DNA from: Craterostigma plantagineum
Lineage: Eukaryota > Streptophyta > Magnoliopsida > Lamiales > Linderniaceae
Assembly (NCBI GenBank): GCA_027422505.1
Contig: JAPQWV010000001.1
Coordinates: forward strand, 5,766,001 to 5,830,000
Length of the DNA: 64,000 bases
Reading direction: 5' to 3'
Below, piece after piece: positions 10,760 to 23,033 of the stretch. Within the stretch, counting starts at the first letter, position 1; each line of letters opens with the position of its first letter. The translations under genes and the position numbers were made by a program. The notes under the pieces are model-generated. The model made no database searches. It saw only the letters and a program-made list of their open reading frames with translations, and had not been told where the DNA came from.

Positions 10760-11645
10760 TTCACTGGTTTATATTTGCTTTTACCAAGGAACGACATCGC
10801 CCATTAAGCAGTTTTAACTTTAAGTTTAATGAGTGTTGTTGTGTATTGGGAACGAAGTGGTCATAATTTACTTTCACCTCCACATATTCTCGAATGCGAG
10901 CGGTTCTCTCTCGATGGAACAACAACATCAAATGCTCTATTATGAGACATTCATTCTCCTTTGTAGGCCACCTACAACAAAACATAAAACGATTACAGAT
11001 GTAAATTCTCAAGCAAAATAAGATAACATGATTTTAGAAAGTTTCGTTCCTGCTATTTCGACGACATACAATGCAACAGAGATTGTGCATATCAGACGAC
11101 ACCAATAGTTCTCCAAACAACTCGACCATGGCATTATAGATAAGTCTGTAGTCATCCTTCATTGCTTGTTGTCTAGCTCGACGGAATTCCACATTGCAAT
11201 TTCACAATAGTCTTTAACATCTAAAGTGCCGACTTAGAGATAACCGTTCAACTTGCAATGAACTATCATTTGGGTGCAAATAGACAACAAAGCGTACATC
11301 CCTTTTACTATCCCTCGACAATCGGGACGAACGCATTTATACGGATGGAATTCATCGTAAGGAGGTGGAACTAAAGATGCAACTAGTTTGTAATCCATGA
11401 GGCTAATACACTGTTGTTTGTTAGGTCATCGATGTGCTCTCTTAAGGATTTGGTAGCATGTCGGTGTATTAGGTTGTCATTATTTAGATCAATAATGCGG
11501 CATGGCAAATAGTTTGGATGATTATGGTCATCGCAAACAGATTTGGTACTCCATTATTGTGGTAAAGCTGCAATTTTGTATTGTGTTAGCTCTCCAGAAG
11601 AATTATCGGAATCGTATAAATATTCGACAGTGAAGACGCCAGCCA
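10760..11645 (-). pseudogene. Decayed protein-coding remnant of unknown identity
   Basis: Read on the minus strand, several out-of-phase segments look coding. One starts MAGVFTVEYLYDSDNSSGEL at 11645 and hits a stop. A second contains YDEFHPYKCVRPDCRGIVKG near 11360. A third contains AMKDDYRLIYNAMVELFGEL near 11150 and ends VCRRNSRNETF. A last one, near 10900, contains REYVEVKVNYDHFVPNTQQH and is preceded by an intron-acceptor-like TTTGTTGTAG. Stops and frame changes separate them, so no full product can be made. The paired cysteines (KCVRPDC, CCIVC) could bind zinc. I do not recognise the family; a transposon gene or a small nuclear gene are both possible. Confidence 0.3.
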
Positions 11646-12445
11646 TCTGTAATATTATTTATAAAGAAATACCTTGAAGTCACATTTAAGGGAAAAAGAA
11701 AACAAAGTTGTAGGAAAAAACAAAAACGTATGAGATAAGATATTCCACAAGAAAACACCCTAAGTGATTTAATAAAGCAGAATGTCGATTTTTTCTTGTG
11801 TTTTTGTTTTGTTTTTATTTTTAATTAAAATTGTCGTTATCATTGTACGGATATTTTTGTCCATTTAGTCCTTAATGATAAAAAAGTTTGCAGCCGGGCC
11901 TTAAACAAAATACGTTTCTGACAGGGGGTTAATTGAAATAAAGTTTGTCTTGTAAGTAATTATGTGTAATTCTCCCTTATTTATATGTAATATAATTTTG
12001 TAATATTATTTTATTATATTATAAAATATATGGGTACAATTGACAAATTGTAAAAGTTGTTGTCGAAGTGGATATTTTGAGAATATTTTTTTTTAGTTTG
12101 AGAATGAGTTTGACGGTTGAAGAATAATTACTGCATTTTGAATTTGAGAATGAATTTTTCAGTTCGAGATGATCTGGAATCACACTACCATACAGTTAAA
12201 AAAGAAATAAAAATCAATACGAGGATTTAAAGTGATATACCTTGCAAATAAAAGTGATACAAAAGTTACGACATTGGGTTTTTGGATAGAGTAGGGAGAG
12301 AAAAAATGGACCCATAGAGAAACTAGTAATTTTTTTTTGTTTAAACAACTTTCCAATTTTTGAGAGTGATTGAGGGGAATTTTGTTCGAAATGAGAGGAA
12401 ATTCGATTGTTAATATGATGTAATGTTAATTGCTATAGTTTAATG
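11646..12445. other. Intergenic, AT-rich, nothing recognised
   Basis: There is no coding-like frame. A TTTTTAATTA-rich stretch lies near 11815 and AT-rich low-complexity sequence near 11990-12020. No repeat or element ends were identified. Confidence 0.5.
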
Positions 12446-13043
12446 CATTGTTGTAAAAATTGGCCTAAGCGGCCGCCTAGCTGGCACCTAACTACTAGTC
12501 GGGGAGCCACCGTGTTGAATGACCTATGCGCCACTTAATGGGTAAAACTGGTTAATCGGGCGGTCTGGGAAATCTAGTGCTTTGGATGCTGTTATATAGA
12601 AACGTTTCCATCTCTTTCATGGCATGGGGCAACGAAAAACTGCAAAGTGAAAACTTTATGCGTGGTTTGGGTTGGGCCTTTTACTTTGAAAAATAAAAGT
12701 TTTGGGTTTGGCCTGTTATTGGTAACAAACGGGCTCAATACTCGTAATTTTTTAAAAAAATCTTCTCCAATAATGTTACTTTTTGGGGTTTAAATTCTAA
12801 AAAAATTTTAAAACGTAATTCTGAAATAATATTTTTTTTTCATTAAGTATTATATTATTTTGGTGCATTTTTAGGATATTGATTTATTATTACTTTGGTA
12901 ATGTGTTAGTATATTTGATACGAGAAAAAAATGAAACTCGCGTATACCGTATAATTCTGCCAAGAAACTGCCCCTGCCTAGGCCGCCTAGGGGCTATGCC
13001 CCTTCGAGCGTCTGACTAGCGGCTAGCGAGTTTTACAACATAG
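12446..13043. mobile_element. Non-autonomous hAT-like element with GC-rich subterminal palindromes
   Basis: The ends are inverted: TGTTGTAAAA at 12449-12458 and TTTTACAACA at 13031-13040, in a context (CATTGTTGTAAAA) resembling hAT termini. Just inside each end is a GC-rich block built of CCTAG/GGCCGCC words; the interior is AT-rich with no coding frame. The flanking 8-mers GTTTAATG and GTATAGCG agree at 5 of 8 positions, which would suit an old, eroded target duplication. Family is inferred from the ends only. Confidence 0.55.
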
Positions 13044-13154
13044 GTATAGCGACAAACAAAATAGGAAAATATTTATTTTCATCCAAACACGGCACTAGGG
13101 TTCAAACTTGATAACAACCTATTAAATAAAACATTTCGCCTCGCTGCTTCCCAT

Positions 13155-14920
13155 CTATAAACCTTTTAGTTGTTCCTCATCTCGACAGCACCAGCACCGG
13201 TCGGATAATCTACCTCTGTCATGAGCCTCGACCAGAACATTGATTCTTCCACACGATCCCCATCTCCTCGATTGAAATATTCTTCCTTTCTGGCAAGAAA
13301 AGTAGACGAAGATGATCATTACGAGCACAAAGAAGCCAAAGAAAAAGAACAACCCAAACTTAAGTAGCAGAGCATGGCCATGAATTTCAGCAACACCAGG
13401 AAGTTGACGATCATGCTCACGCACGCGGCGCTGCACCGCCGACCGGATCCGCATATGAAAGATCTCACTCGGCATCAACATGCGGGTCCCACGACGAGGT
13501 ATATCCCGCCACGTAGATGCATATTAACATCACCACCACCACCCCGTACCACTTGAGCAACTCACTACTCACTAGGGTTTCCATTGACCCAACTTGGCGC
13601 CTACGCAGATAGCCACGAGAACTACGAAAAGAAAAAATAAATCAATGGTAAAAAAGTAAAACAAGAACAAAACAAAGAGAAAAAACTCGCCCGAGAAATT
13701 AAAACTGGAGACCACCTGACAGATGAACATCTCGGTGCCACCCTGTAAGAAAAAGAAACTCTGGCCTCACTTGTCATTGTCGTATATGGAAACATGCTCG
13801 CCATAACTTCTGCGCTGATGACCACAGTTGCGAGGACCTACTGCCAAACACTATGTTACGGAAGAGGATGGCGGCGTACTTGGCGACGTTGATCCTCAGC
13901 TGGTGGAAGAATGTGATCATCACCACCCTGTCACGGTGGGGCCGGTACTTCCTCGGAAGGAGGTTCCTCCACGGGTGCACCACCCTGCGAGACGCCTCGC
14001 TGGCGGCGACGAGGTCATGGAACTCGTCGTCGACATCGTGGATGTCTCGTCGTTCCTGCCCCTCTTGATCATGGAGTTGGGGGTATCGGGCAGGACTAAC
14101 TTGCCGATGGTGATGATCGGGGCTGGGACCACCCCACCGCCGAGGCCCAGCCGCCCTTGATATGAGAGAAGGCATAGTTTAGGACATTAGCTGCTAAAAT
14201 TCCAATGGTTATGAACATGTTAAAGCCTATGTTGAGTGCGCCTCGGTACTTTACCGAGCCATCTCCGACAAATACAATGGAACCGACTGTAAATGAAATC
14301 AACCTAATATTAAAACCAGATCACAAACAAACAATGTAGTTATACAAAAAGTAAAGGTGATTGATTATTAGTATGAGCTTTTATACCTACTGACGAAACC
14401 AATCCCAAAACCCACAAGAATACGATCAATGATCAACATCGCAACGTTCTTAGCCCAAGCATGGATCACAACCCAGCACTGTGCAGCACACCAACGAGCA
14501 ACATAGAAAGCTTCCGACCAAAGATCCTCGTAATTGTCAAAGCAGCGATGGAAGAACACAACGCAGCCAGGTAAAGGGATGACATGAACAACATCAGTGT
14601 ATCGCTGTCAAACTCGCAATACTGATTCGTCGAAGCGTCAGCCTTATGTTGTTTGGAGACGGAAGGAAGATCGAACGAGTCCATCGACGTAACACCGCCT
14701 TCAAAATCCCAAACCATACGCATTTTGGTTAAGAAAGTAATCATCATTTGCAAAACCGATGAAATAGGGGGTACCCAACCTAATATCCCAATGTCATAGC
14801 CAAAGATGACCACCCATCGACGTACGTCATCAAATTAGATGGGTGGGGGACGTTGTCGTCGTGGTCGATGATGTTGGCCTGAGGTTTCTCTACGTCAATG
14901 GGGAGAGGAGGAGAAGCCAT
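13155..14920 (-). pseudogene. Broken STP-type monosaccharide/H+ symporter gene
   Basis: Read on the minus strand, fragments match the order of a plant sugar transport protein (STP, major facilitator family). These are a start MASPPLPIDVEKPQ at 14920, FGYDIG near 14805, GGVTSM and a Cys-containing loop (STNQYC) near 14680-14620, then AMLIIDRILVGFGIGF near 14440. [10 protein letters not shown] lies near 14250, VLPDTPNSMIKRG near 14090, ASEASRRVVHPWRNLL near 14000, and a C-terminal SEIFHMRIRSA near 13470. An intron with consensus ends lies at 14287-14390. Intact family members are about 500 residues with 12 membrane helices and import hexoses at the plasma membrane. Here stops and frame changes split the gene into at least six pieces and sugar-site helices are missing, so no transporter can be made. 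Confidence 0.85.
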
Positions 14921-15047
14921 GCTTTAACGGCGACGACGGTGGTTTGTTGTACTCTTGTCAAGGTTTTTTTCTCCTTAGTTATAAGTTGTCTTGGTCAAGT
15001 CACAATCAATATTACAAATATTATATGTATATTATTATATATATTAT

Positions 15048-15093
<46 letters not shown>

Positions 15094-15500
15094 TAGCTTC
15101 ATGATTAAACCAGATGAGATGAGAAGCAAATCAAGGGGTATGGTGAGGAGGGAAAGTAGAGTTTTAATGTTATTAATTATTGAATTCTATTAACGTAACT
15201 AGTGATATAGGACGTAACTTTGACTAGATATATTTGAGAGTTTGAAAAGATTGGAAGTATAAGTTCAAAACTTTTTCAACTTGGTTATTTAATGATATGA
15301 CTTTCATATTCAATGCACATTATGATATATCTAGATCTATATTATTATAATATAATTTTCTTATTTAGATATTTCCCTTATATGATAGGACAACATCGTG
15401 GCATGGGAATTGCAAAGTACTATTACAAATATAATTTTTTTTATTATTCTTAACATTAGTATATTATTATCTATTAGTGTTGAAACAAATGTCTCAATTT

Positions 15501-15535
<35 letters not shown>

Positions 15536-17073
15536 GTGTGTGTGAGAGAGAGAAGAGAGTAGGGGAGGTAACGCGAGGAAATATTACTTCAAATTATTAT
15601 ATGAATTATAGTAATATGTTGTTGCTTCACGCAATTACAATTACGTGGTTAGCATTATTTTTTCCCCATACACCGATAAAATTTTATAAATAAGCATTTA
15701 TTTTATAATTTTATTATCAAAAAGATTTTTTTTTTCTTTAGCATTATATTATTCGTCTAAGTACATTTTTAATTGACGAATTTATATCTTGGAGCCCAAG
15801 CTCCACCAATGCGTTCGTTACTCGACATTTTAACTGTATCTTAAAATAGTAAAATTAGATTTAAAATATATCGTAACAATTAAAGCAGCTCAAGCTCGAT
15901 GTTTTAAATATATTTTAAAACAATAAAACATAAAAGCTCACGAGCTTTTGAACAGTTACGAGCTTCCTTCATGGCTGTTCAATTCAAGCTCGTTGGATAT
16001 AAAAGTATTTTCATCTTAAAGAAAATTGAAAATGGTGAAATTGTAATATACAAAGCACGACGTTTTGCTCAAAAATTTTCACAATTAATAGGCCATATAA
16101 AGCATCATTTCATAATTCAATTTAGCGTTGTATGTCTCGGCAACAGAAGGTTTGAGATTTCTATTCTATCTCTAATTCACGCAACTCATTAATATCTCAA
16201 AGAGGCAAATTGGCGCATCGCCGATTAGTTTGGATTGAAGCCCTCGATTTCTAATCATAGCGAGTTCGATCTGCGTGCGATGTCACTCAGCGTCACTAAT
16301 TCATATGTTTACGTGTTAGGCCTTTCAGTCATGCCACACGTGAGGGCTCATGTCAAGATTTCTCTTATATCCCCCATCGAATGAATTCAACTTATGTTTC
16401 AATAAATCAGTGATAGGAATATTGAAATATCTAACATAAATATACATTGTTTTGACATCCTTAATTCTTGTTTTTAAGCAAAAAGACTTCGTATGTTCCT
16501 ACACATATCTGTTTTTTACTGGAAGAAAAACGGATCTTCATTGATTAGGGACCCAAATAGAATGTTTTGTCATCTCTTGGGTTGGAGGAGAACAACCGTC
16601 TTAATTGAACCCTGGGATATGTAGTAAAACACTTCATTTCCTAATCGTTTAACTAAAGAAATGAGCTAGAATCGAAATGTGAGGACTACGGTGACTTTTT
16701 TTTTTTTTGCGTGAGATACTAAGTTACGGGGGGGGGGCCGTCCATTTAACGAAGTCATCCATCCAAGTCAAAATATTAGGAAAATTTGAAATTATAAAGG
16801 CTTTTGGTTTAGTTTTACCTAATTAATCCTGATTTTACATAGCATAAAAACAAACACTTGTTTATATTTAATATTATTCGAAATTTTGCAGCAACTTTTT
16901 CCTGTCAAATAAATCGCGACGTATTTCTAGTAAATCTAAAAAAAAATCGAAACTAGTTCTTGCTTTTACAAAATCCGAAAAAAAAAAGAATAACGCAAAG
17001 CTTGTGAATATCTTATAATTAAATCGACAGCCACTCAAACATTCAGCCAAGTCTTAATTGAAAGCAAGAGTCG
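14921..17073. other. Intergenic with TA microsatellites and a hAT-like relic
   Basis: (TA)n tracts lie at 15036-15089 and 15504-15532, the second followed by GT and GA runs to about 15560. At 15785-15990 repeated AAGCTC/GAGCTT words resemble ends of old plant hAT-derived repeats, but no paired ends were found. A poly-T run and a run of nine G occur at about 16697-16738. No gene was recognised. Confidence 0.5.
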
Positions 17074-17940
17074 TCAGCGCCAACAACGATCAATAATCTC
17101 CTTATCCGTAATAGTAATAGCGTTACGACACACGAACAAGTCCACCGTAGCCGACGGATCCAACGGCTGATCTGAGACGTCATCACAGCCGTCCATCGTC
17201 ATCAACATCATCTCTCGAACATCCTCTTCTTTCCAACCTCCATTTATCAATCTCTTCATCACCTCTTCCAAGCAATCTTCAAGCTCATCCCCACTCCACC
17301 ATTTATTACCTCTCTCGGCCATCTCCGTCCAAAACTCGATCTTCCTCGACTCCATGGAAGCCCAGGCTGGAGCTCCGAACATTTCCGACAACCTCGAATT
17401 CCTCGAAAACTCAACCCTTTGGAAGAAACCAGCGATATCATTGCTAAAAACCCTAATTTCCGATCCATGCACAAAAAACACTGGGTTTCCCGAAGTGCAT
17501 GGGCTCGAAGGAACGTAAAAATCCCTGTAAATAGGGACTAAAAGGGGAGATTTTTTCAAGAACCCTTTTGCCAATTCGATCGATTCTTCTCCATCTTGGG
17601 GTTTTTCGCCCCAACAACCCTCGACCCAAAATCGATTCTTGGACACCTCCTTGCAAATGCCAAGAATGGGAAGGCTTGTGAGGATCTTCAATTGCTGCAA
17701 TGAAGAAGATCTCCAATTGGGAAATCCCTGCCCGACGGGCAGCCCTTCGGTCAGTATCGCGCGGAGGTCGGGCGGGAATTTGAAGTCGAAGACATTCTCG
17801 AAGGTCAAGAATTCGGGCTCGGACAAACCTGCTTCTATTGGGATGTTCAGAGAATGTAAGAGTCGAATCAAGTTCTTGGCGTAGGCTGCGTAGGAGAAAC
17901 ACGCTTTTAAAGGCTTTGGCTTTATGGTAATATCTTCCAT
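17074..17940 (-). CDS. Conserved plant protein with SMI1/KNR4-like features, 288 aa
   Basis: This single-exon frame encodes a soluble protein with no signal peptide or membrane helix. I recall close relatives in Arabidopsis annotated as hypothetical, whose N-terminus likewise reads KPKP..CFSYAAYAKNLI. Residues 55-68 (FPPDLRAILTEGLP) and GFPNW at 72-76 resemble the core of SMI1/KNR4-like folds. PIYRDFYVPSSP (135-146) and GNPVFFVHG (150-158) look like the rest of that fold. The C-terminal third is acidic with several Trp (KWWSGDELEDCLEEV). I chose the ATG at 17940 over 17958: the TATA box at about 17984-17993 predicts transcription starting near 17956, and MEDITIKPKP fits the family start. No molecular function is established by what I can see. 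A GT/GA-rich tract lies just upstream. Confidence 0.8.
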   Translation of the reverse strand: MEDITIKPKPLKACFSYAAYAKNLIRLLHSLNIPIEAGLSEPEFLTFENVFDFKFPPDLRAILTEGLPVGQGFPNWRSSSLQQLKILTSLPILGICKEVSKNRFWVEGCWGEKPQDGEESIELAKGFLKKSPLLVPIYRDFYVPSSPCTSGNPVFFVHGSEIRVFSNDIAGFFQRVEFSRNSRLSEMFGAPAWASMESRKIEFWTEMAERGNKWWSGDELEDCLEEVMKRLINGGWKEEDVREMMLMTMDGCDDVSDQPLDPSATVDLFVCRNAITITDKEIIDRCWR

Positions 17941-17982
17941 GATTTTGAGTATGATCAACTGCTATAGATCTATAATGTGTGT

Positions 17983-17994
17983 TTTTTATATACA
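17983..17994 (-). promoter_or_regulatory. TATA box for the 17074-17940 gene
   Basis: On the minus strand the sequence reads GTATATAAAAA about 45 bp upstream of the chosen ATG, the right distance for a short plant 5'UTR. A GT/GA-rich tract at 18004-18040 lies further upstream and resembles pyrimidine-patch or GAGA-type promoter sequence. Confidence 0.6.
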
Positions 17995-18040
17995 AGAATT
18001 TTGCGTGTGTGTGTGTGGAAGAGAGAGAGACAGAGAGAGC

Positions 18041-19722
18041 AAATGATAGGGAGTTTGTTGTGGGAGAGATTAATATTTGGAAGGGTTTTAATTTTGTTAG
18101 TTGAATTAATAAATTTATAGGATATGCTTATTATATGAGGAGGAAAATCGGGTATGATATGGACCGAAGTTGGGAGTTTTTAATGGGACATATTTGACTA
18201 GGTTTCTTAGGAATTTGTTTTCATTACGTAAAAAGTCTTTGTGAATAACGATTCGAAAGTTACGTGAAAGAAAAGTACTTGGTTTAGTGTGAATGGAATG
18301 AACTTGCTTTCAATATATGTACAAATGAACTTGAGATGTGAGGGTTGGATGGTTTGATAGGTACGTGCTTCTTAATTTATTGTCACATAATAATTACTTG
18401 CATTTTACGTGTTGACTTGACATGATGTATATCTTAAAAAAGAGAAAACGCAATTCAATTACAAATTTGAGCTTATAGGATGTGTATAGTTAATACAAAA
18501 TTTAAATATATTTCCTTCCTTTTCTTATCTTTATATTTCGACTAAGCTTCAATAGAAAGTGAATTCGAACTTCACCATCATCTATTGTATTTGAAGATTG
18601 CCAACTTGCAGCGGAATTAATCCTCATATTGCATATGTTACGTCCTAAATTAATCCTCATACTGCTAATTAATTTATTTTATAGGGCTATCTAATAAAGT
18701 AGTATGGATTACAACTATGCTTCTTATGATCTTTGACACTCGGTCAATTTTACCTATTCAATTAAATAAATGAATAAATAGAAGTAACTCCAACGACGAA
18801 TTGACAATTAAGCCGACCCAAGCCTGCAATGTTTTAAAGTAAAATGAAAGTAAGTGTGACATTCAATTGCCGCCGCATATGATTTACTATTGATAGCACA
18901 TTTTCTGTTTATTTAATTTCTGTGAACTATAATCAATATATATATATATATATTATATATATATATTTATATAATATACTCACATGCAGCCGGCAACAGT
19001 TTCCAGGGACTTATTGTACCATAAATATCGCTTCAATGATAAGGCAATACCAATTATTGTTTTAACTGATATGTTAACAAAACGAAAGAAAGATTCAATA
19101 AAAACTTATCAATCTAAACATGGGTTAAAAATAATTAAACTAATTGATATTCGAACCAATCAATAGCTTCTTTATCTTAGACATATTAATTGCATGTCCA
19201 TGCAACGACGTCAAATACTTGGATGACTAATTTTATTTATTTTTTCAGAGTATTGAAACGTCATTAAATAGTCTAAATAATCCCGTTACACATTTAATTA
19301 TCATTATTATTATTTTAACTGATAATGATATACATTAATTGAACTCGGGTATTTTACCTATTCAACCAAAATTGAAATCTAGTTGGCGTTTGTGTTGTGT
19401 ACGTCTGTTGTAAGATTCGAAGTTTCAATTTCGATCAACGTTTTGGACGTTTAGATCGATAGAAAACATTTCATAGTTTATGTAGATTATCGATTTTATA
19501 GTTAGTTATGAGTTTAAAAATAACAATATTTTAATGTAAGAAGATATTCTCACACAACGTCACTGGCGCAGTTAGGATAGGTATGAGTATAGGGTGAATG
19601 GAATGTAATTAAATCTTTTGGTGATTAGAGAAAGTAGACATGGTAGATTTTAAAAATTCATGTTTTTATTTGGAGATAAATATCGACATAAATCTTTACA
19701 CGTAATTTATCTACTTGACTTT
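18041..19722. other. Intergenic, AT-rich
   Basis: A (TA)n tract lies at about 18936-18975. No coding-like frame, paired repeat or RNA gene was seen. It contains the upstream region of the 17074-17940 gene. Confidence 0.5.
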
Positions 19723-20311
19723 AACATGACTAGGGTTGCAAATGAATTCAATCTTTATTCGATTCGAAATTTAAGATTGGAATTCGAAATATTAGAATAT
19801 CAAATCCAGATAAGAATATTTTTCGATTCCAATAATTTTCGAATACGAATGCAATAGGAGAACATTCGATTCGGATAATGTAATATATATATATATATAT
19901 ATATATACGAACAATATAATATATTACAATACTTGTTATTAAATATTAATATTAATGCTTAAAAAACTATGGCCTAGAAAACAATTCCACAAATAAACAA
20001 TTAAAAAACCCTAGAGGAATTACAAATTACAATATCGTGAGCGGCCACATTGTCTCTCTGTCTAAGTTATCTTCTGATACGGTACAATTTTTTATATGTG
20101 GAGAAGATTGGGTTCGACACTTCACGGAATCAATAAACCTATTATGACATATGTAAGTTCATTTTTATAGATTTTATATCACTTGAAGATACATTATCAC
20201 TTGATAGAACATTATTTCTAGATCACATATCATTATTCTTCGCTAGTTTGTTTCCTTCATTACGAAGTGAACCCATATATTTCATGACAATTAATTAATT
20301 TCTTATTATTC

Positions 20312-21073
20312 TGTTGTGAAAATGGCACCTCTCGAATGAGGATTCAATGTATTTTCTATGTATGCAAGTGTTTAAGATCGAATTGAGCTATTTGAAGCTC
20401 TCGAAATTGCACCTAAACTCACACACTCTTGCAAACTGTTTTAACATGGTTCGGCCCTAACTTTGGCCTACGTCCACGAATCAACCGAGCTTCCTTTCGT
20501 ATTAATCCAAACACGAAGTTTACAGACCTCTGTGCCATCTACAACTTTCGTGTTTATCACTCACTGAGATTCTCACTCTACGAAATTATACAGACGCTCA
20601 AAGATGGTCACTCGAACTAGGCAATCTGATATTTAAAGAGCTGAAACATTTCTTAAGCATGACTCTCGATTTATCCAAGCCGTCCGATCGATTCGATCCA
20701 ACGCTCCATGAGATGCCACGTCGCCCAGTGCATCCCACGTGAATTCACATAAGTTGCATGACGTTTCTATTAGTGAAATAGCGCCATCAATCTGATCCGT
20801 TCGATTTCCATCTAGCGGCCACGATTCTTAATCCGCGCCATCTCTCTTCTTCAATCTCAGCCATCGATCATGTTCGCGCCCCATCTAACGATCATCGTTT
20901 TATCTCCATACTTCAAACTTGATCCATTAGATCGCGCGCCAAGCTAATCCAACGGCTGCTGTACATCGCAGCTTCTCTTCAGCTAAAACTCCATCAGTTC
21001 GACCTAGCTCCAAACCGCGACTTTTTCCGGCCATTCCTGGCAATCGTGAGTTGCTGGCTCGCCTTTCACAACA
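20312..21073 (-). repeat. 3' LTR of the first gag-only copia element
   Basis: This is a 762-bp LTR with ends TGTTGTGAAA and TTTCACAACA. It contains the plant-LTR block TTAACATGGTTCGGC near 20441. It matches 23034-23800 with scattered substitutions and small gaps. A purine-rich tract on the minus strand (GAGGTGGAGAT) abuts it at 21074. Confidence 0.85.
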
Positions 21074-21282
21074 ATCTCCACCTCGAGACAGCCACCTCGC
21101 AATCCCAACTCCAAGAATCTCCATAGCTGTCCAAACATGCCAGAAAATTCGGCCCAAACTTTAAAAAAAAAACAGCATACCTCTATTTTTCAGTTCTGAG
21201 AATCACGCTTCATGAGCTTCGAAACCCCATCAGAGCTCCACCTCGATCAATACGCCCTTGCTCGGTTGATCAACCAGCTCCC

Positions 21283-22991
21283 CTAGGAGCTGCGAGCCTC
21301 AAGAGTGAACTTGCCGACCCCAAGTTGGATTGAAATTTCCCACTTAGAAATGACTCGAACACTTGAGCTCACTTCCTTCGTTCGGCTCGAAGATCCCTCC
21401 ATCCTAGCCACTTGAGCCACCCCACAGACTCTTCCTTGGCTGGAAATAACTTTATTATTGCCCTTCCTCGAATCCAAGCCATCATCTGCACGAAAATCTG
21501 CAAAACAAAATTTATCAGTTTTAGACCAAACTGATTTTTCAGCCGAGTTTGCAGTCGAATTTCCTTCGTTTTCTTCCACAGAGCTTGAGCCGTTCTCCAC
21601 CTAAAATCCATCCCTGCCATGTGGTCTTGAGGGTCCTTCATCTCGTGGCTCAAACAACTTCATCTCGGGCTTGGAAAGCTCCTCGCAAGATGCCATCTCG
21701 AACTGCCTTTTTTCAGTAGCAAAATTTTCATATTTTCAGCAGCGAGCTTCGGCTTTGTGGCGTCTGTTTCTACCTCTTCCCGAGTCTTCTGGGGCACCTC
21801 TCCCACACCATTTGAACCACCACATTTCCTAGTTTCATGGTGTGCCTTTGCCTCCACAGAACAACCCTCGAGCACGTAGATACACTGTCTTCTTCGGCCT
21901 GACAGAATCAGCCTTCCTTGCCTTTTGACTAGCAATGGGTGTTAAATCCTTTCCTATCCAAAGCACCAATGGATATTAGATTCCTCTTAAGTTCAGGAAC
22001 ATACCTGACATCCTTGAGGATACTCAACACCGCACTTGCAAGCCTCATGCGAATTGAACCATAGCCTCTAACCTCAAAGCTTTTTCTATCTCCTACCGTA
22101 ACCTTTTTACCTCTTAGCTCCTTGAAGTCATGCAACCACTCTCTTTTGCAGGTTATATGGAAGCTAGACCCTGAGTCTAGGATCCATTCTTCCCTCCCCC
22201 ACTCATCGGAAATGGCTAACACCTCGGCATACTCAAAACCATCATCAACATGGCTAGTTTGGTTGGAACTTCCCTGATTTTGCAACTTTGGGCAATTCCT
22301 CTTGAAGTGACCCACCTCATTGCAATGGAAACACCTCCTAGGCTCAGCAACCTCCTTCCCCTTGCTCTTCTTCCACCTCGAATTGGACTTATGTTGCACA
22401 TTGAGCATCTTGGCCGAATTTGGCTCAACCTTTGGAATGATCCTTGTGTTGCTTAGTGCTTAGGGATGCCATCACATCCTTCATGCTAAGCTTCTCTCTC
22501 CCATAATGAAGAGCCTCCTTGAAGTATCATGGCTCTTAGGCAATGAGCACAAAAGCAACAACGCTTGATCCTCATCCTTCATCTCCTCTCCAACATTTTG
22601 CAAATCTAATACGAGCTTTTGAAATTGATTAATATGCTCTTCAATGGCAGATTCATCCCCCATTTGGAACCTATAAAGAGCTTGTTTGAGGTAGAGCCGT
22701 CTTGCCAACGATTTGGTCATGTAAAGAGCTTCCAACTTCTTCCATAGTCCCTCCGCCGAGGTCTCACTTGCCACTTTCCGAAGAACACTGTGCGGATGAT
22801 GGCGGAATAGGCTTCTCTTTTAGCTTCTTCTTTGCCGCCGCGGTTAGTGTCGATGGCTCCATTTTGGCATCCGGTTTCAAGGCTTCCTCCAAGCCTTTCT
22901 CCACGAGCACGGCCTTCATTTTGAGTTTCCACAGCCCAAAATCATTCGCACCAATGAAGACCTCCATCTCGAGCTTCGTCACGGTGGTCAT
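21283..22991 (-). pseudogene. Gag/protease fragment with short unrelated tail
   Basis: On the minus strand gag starts MTTVTKLEMEVFIGANDFGL at 22991. It changes frame, then continues with RMASETSAEGLWKKLEALY and DEDQALLLLCSLP (22500-22770). A CCHC knuckle (CFHCNEVGHFKRNC) lies near 22340 and a protease motif (WILDSGSSFHIT) near 22180. The GAG-pre-integrase start (GRLILSGRRR) is near 21910. The next recognisable part, a Ser-rich segment ending ISIQLGVGKFTLEA at 21283, matches the tail of the second gag-only element and not any pol domain. Frame changes break the ORF. Gag would form the particle; lacking pol, the element would need enzymes from another copy. Confidence 0.8.
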
Positions 22992-23033
22992 TTTCCGGGG
23001 ATCCGAGCTCTCGTCCACGCTCACCGCACCACT

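Noticed and set aside
13828..14160. Plus-strand 110-codon ORF
   Set aside because: Antisense shadow of the STP pseudogene, whose motifs are on the minus strand.
17941..17958. First ATG of the 17074-17958 frame
   Set aside because: The TATA position and the family-like start MEDITIKPKP favour 17940.
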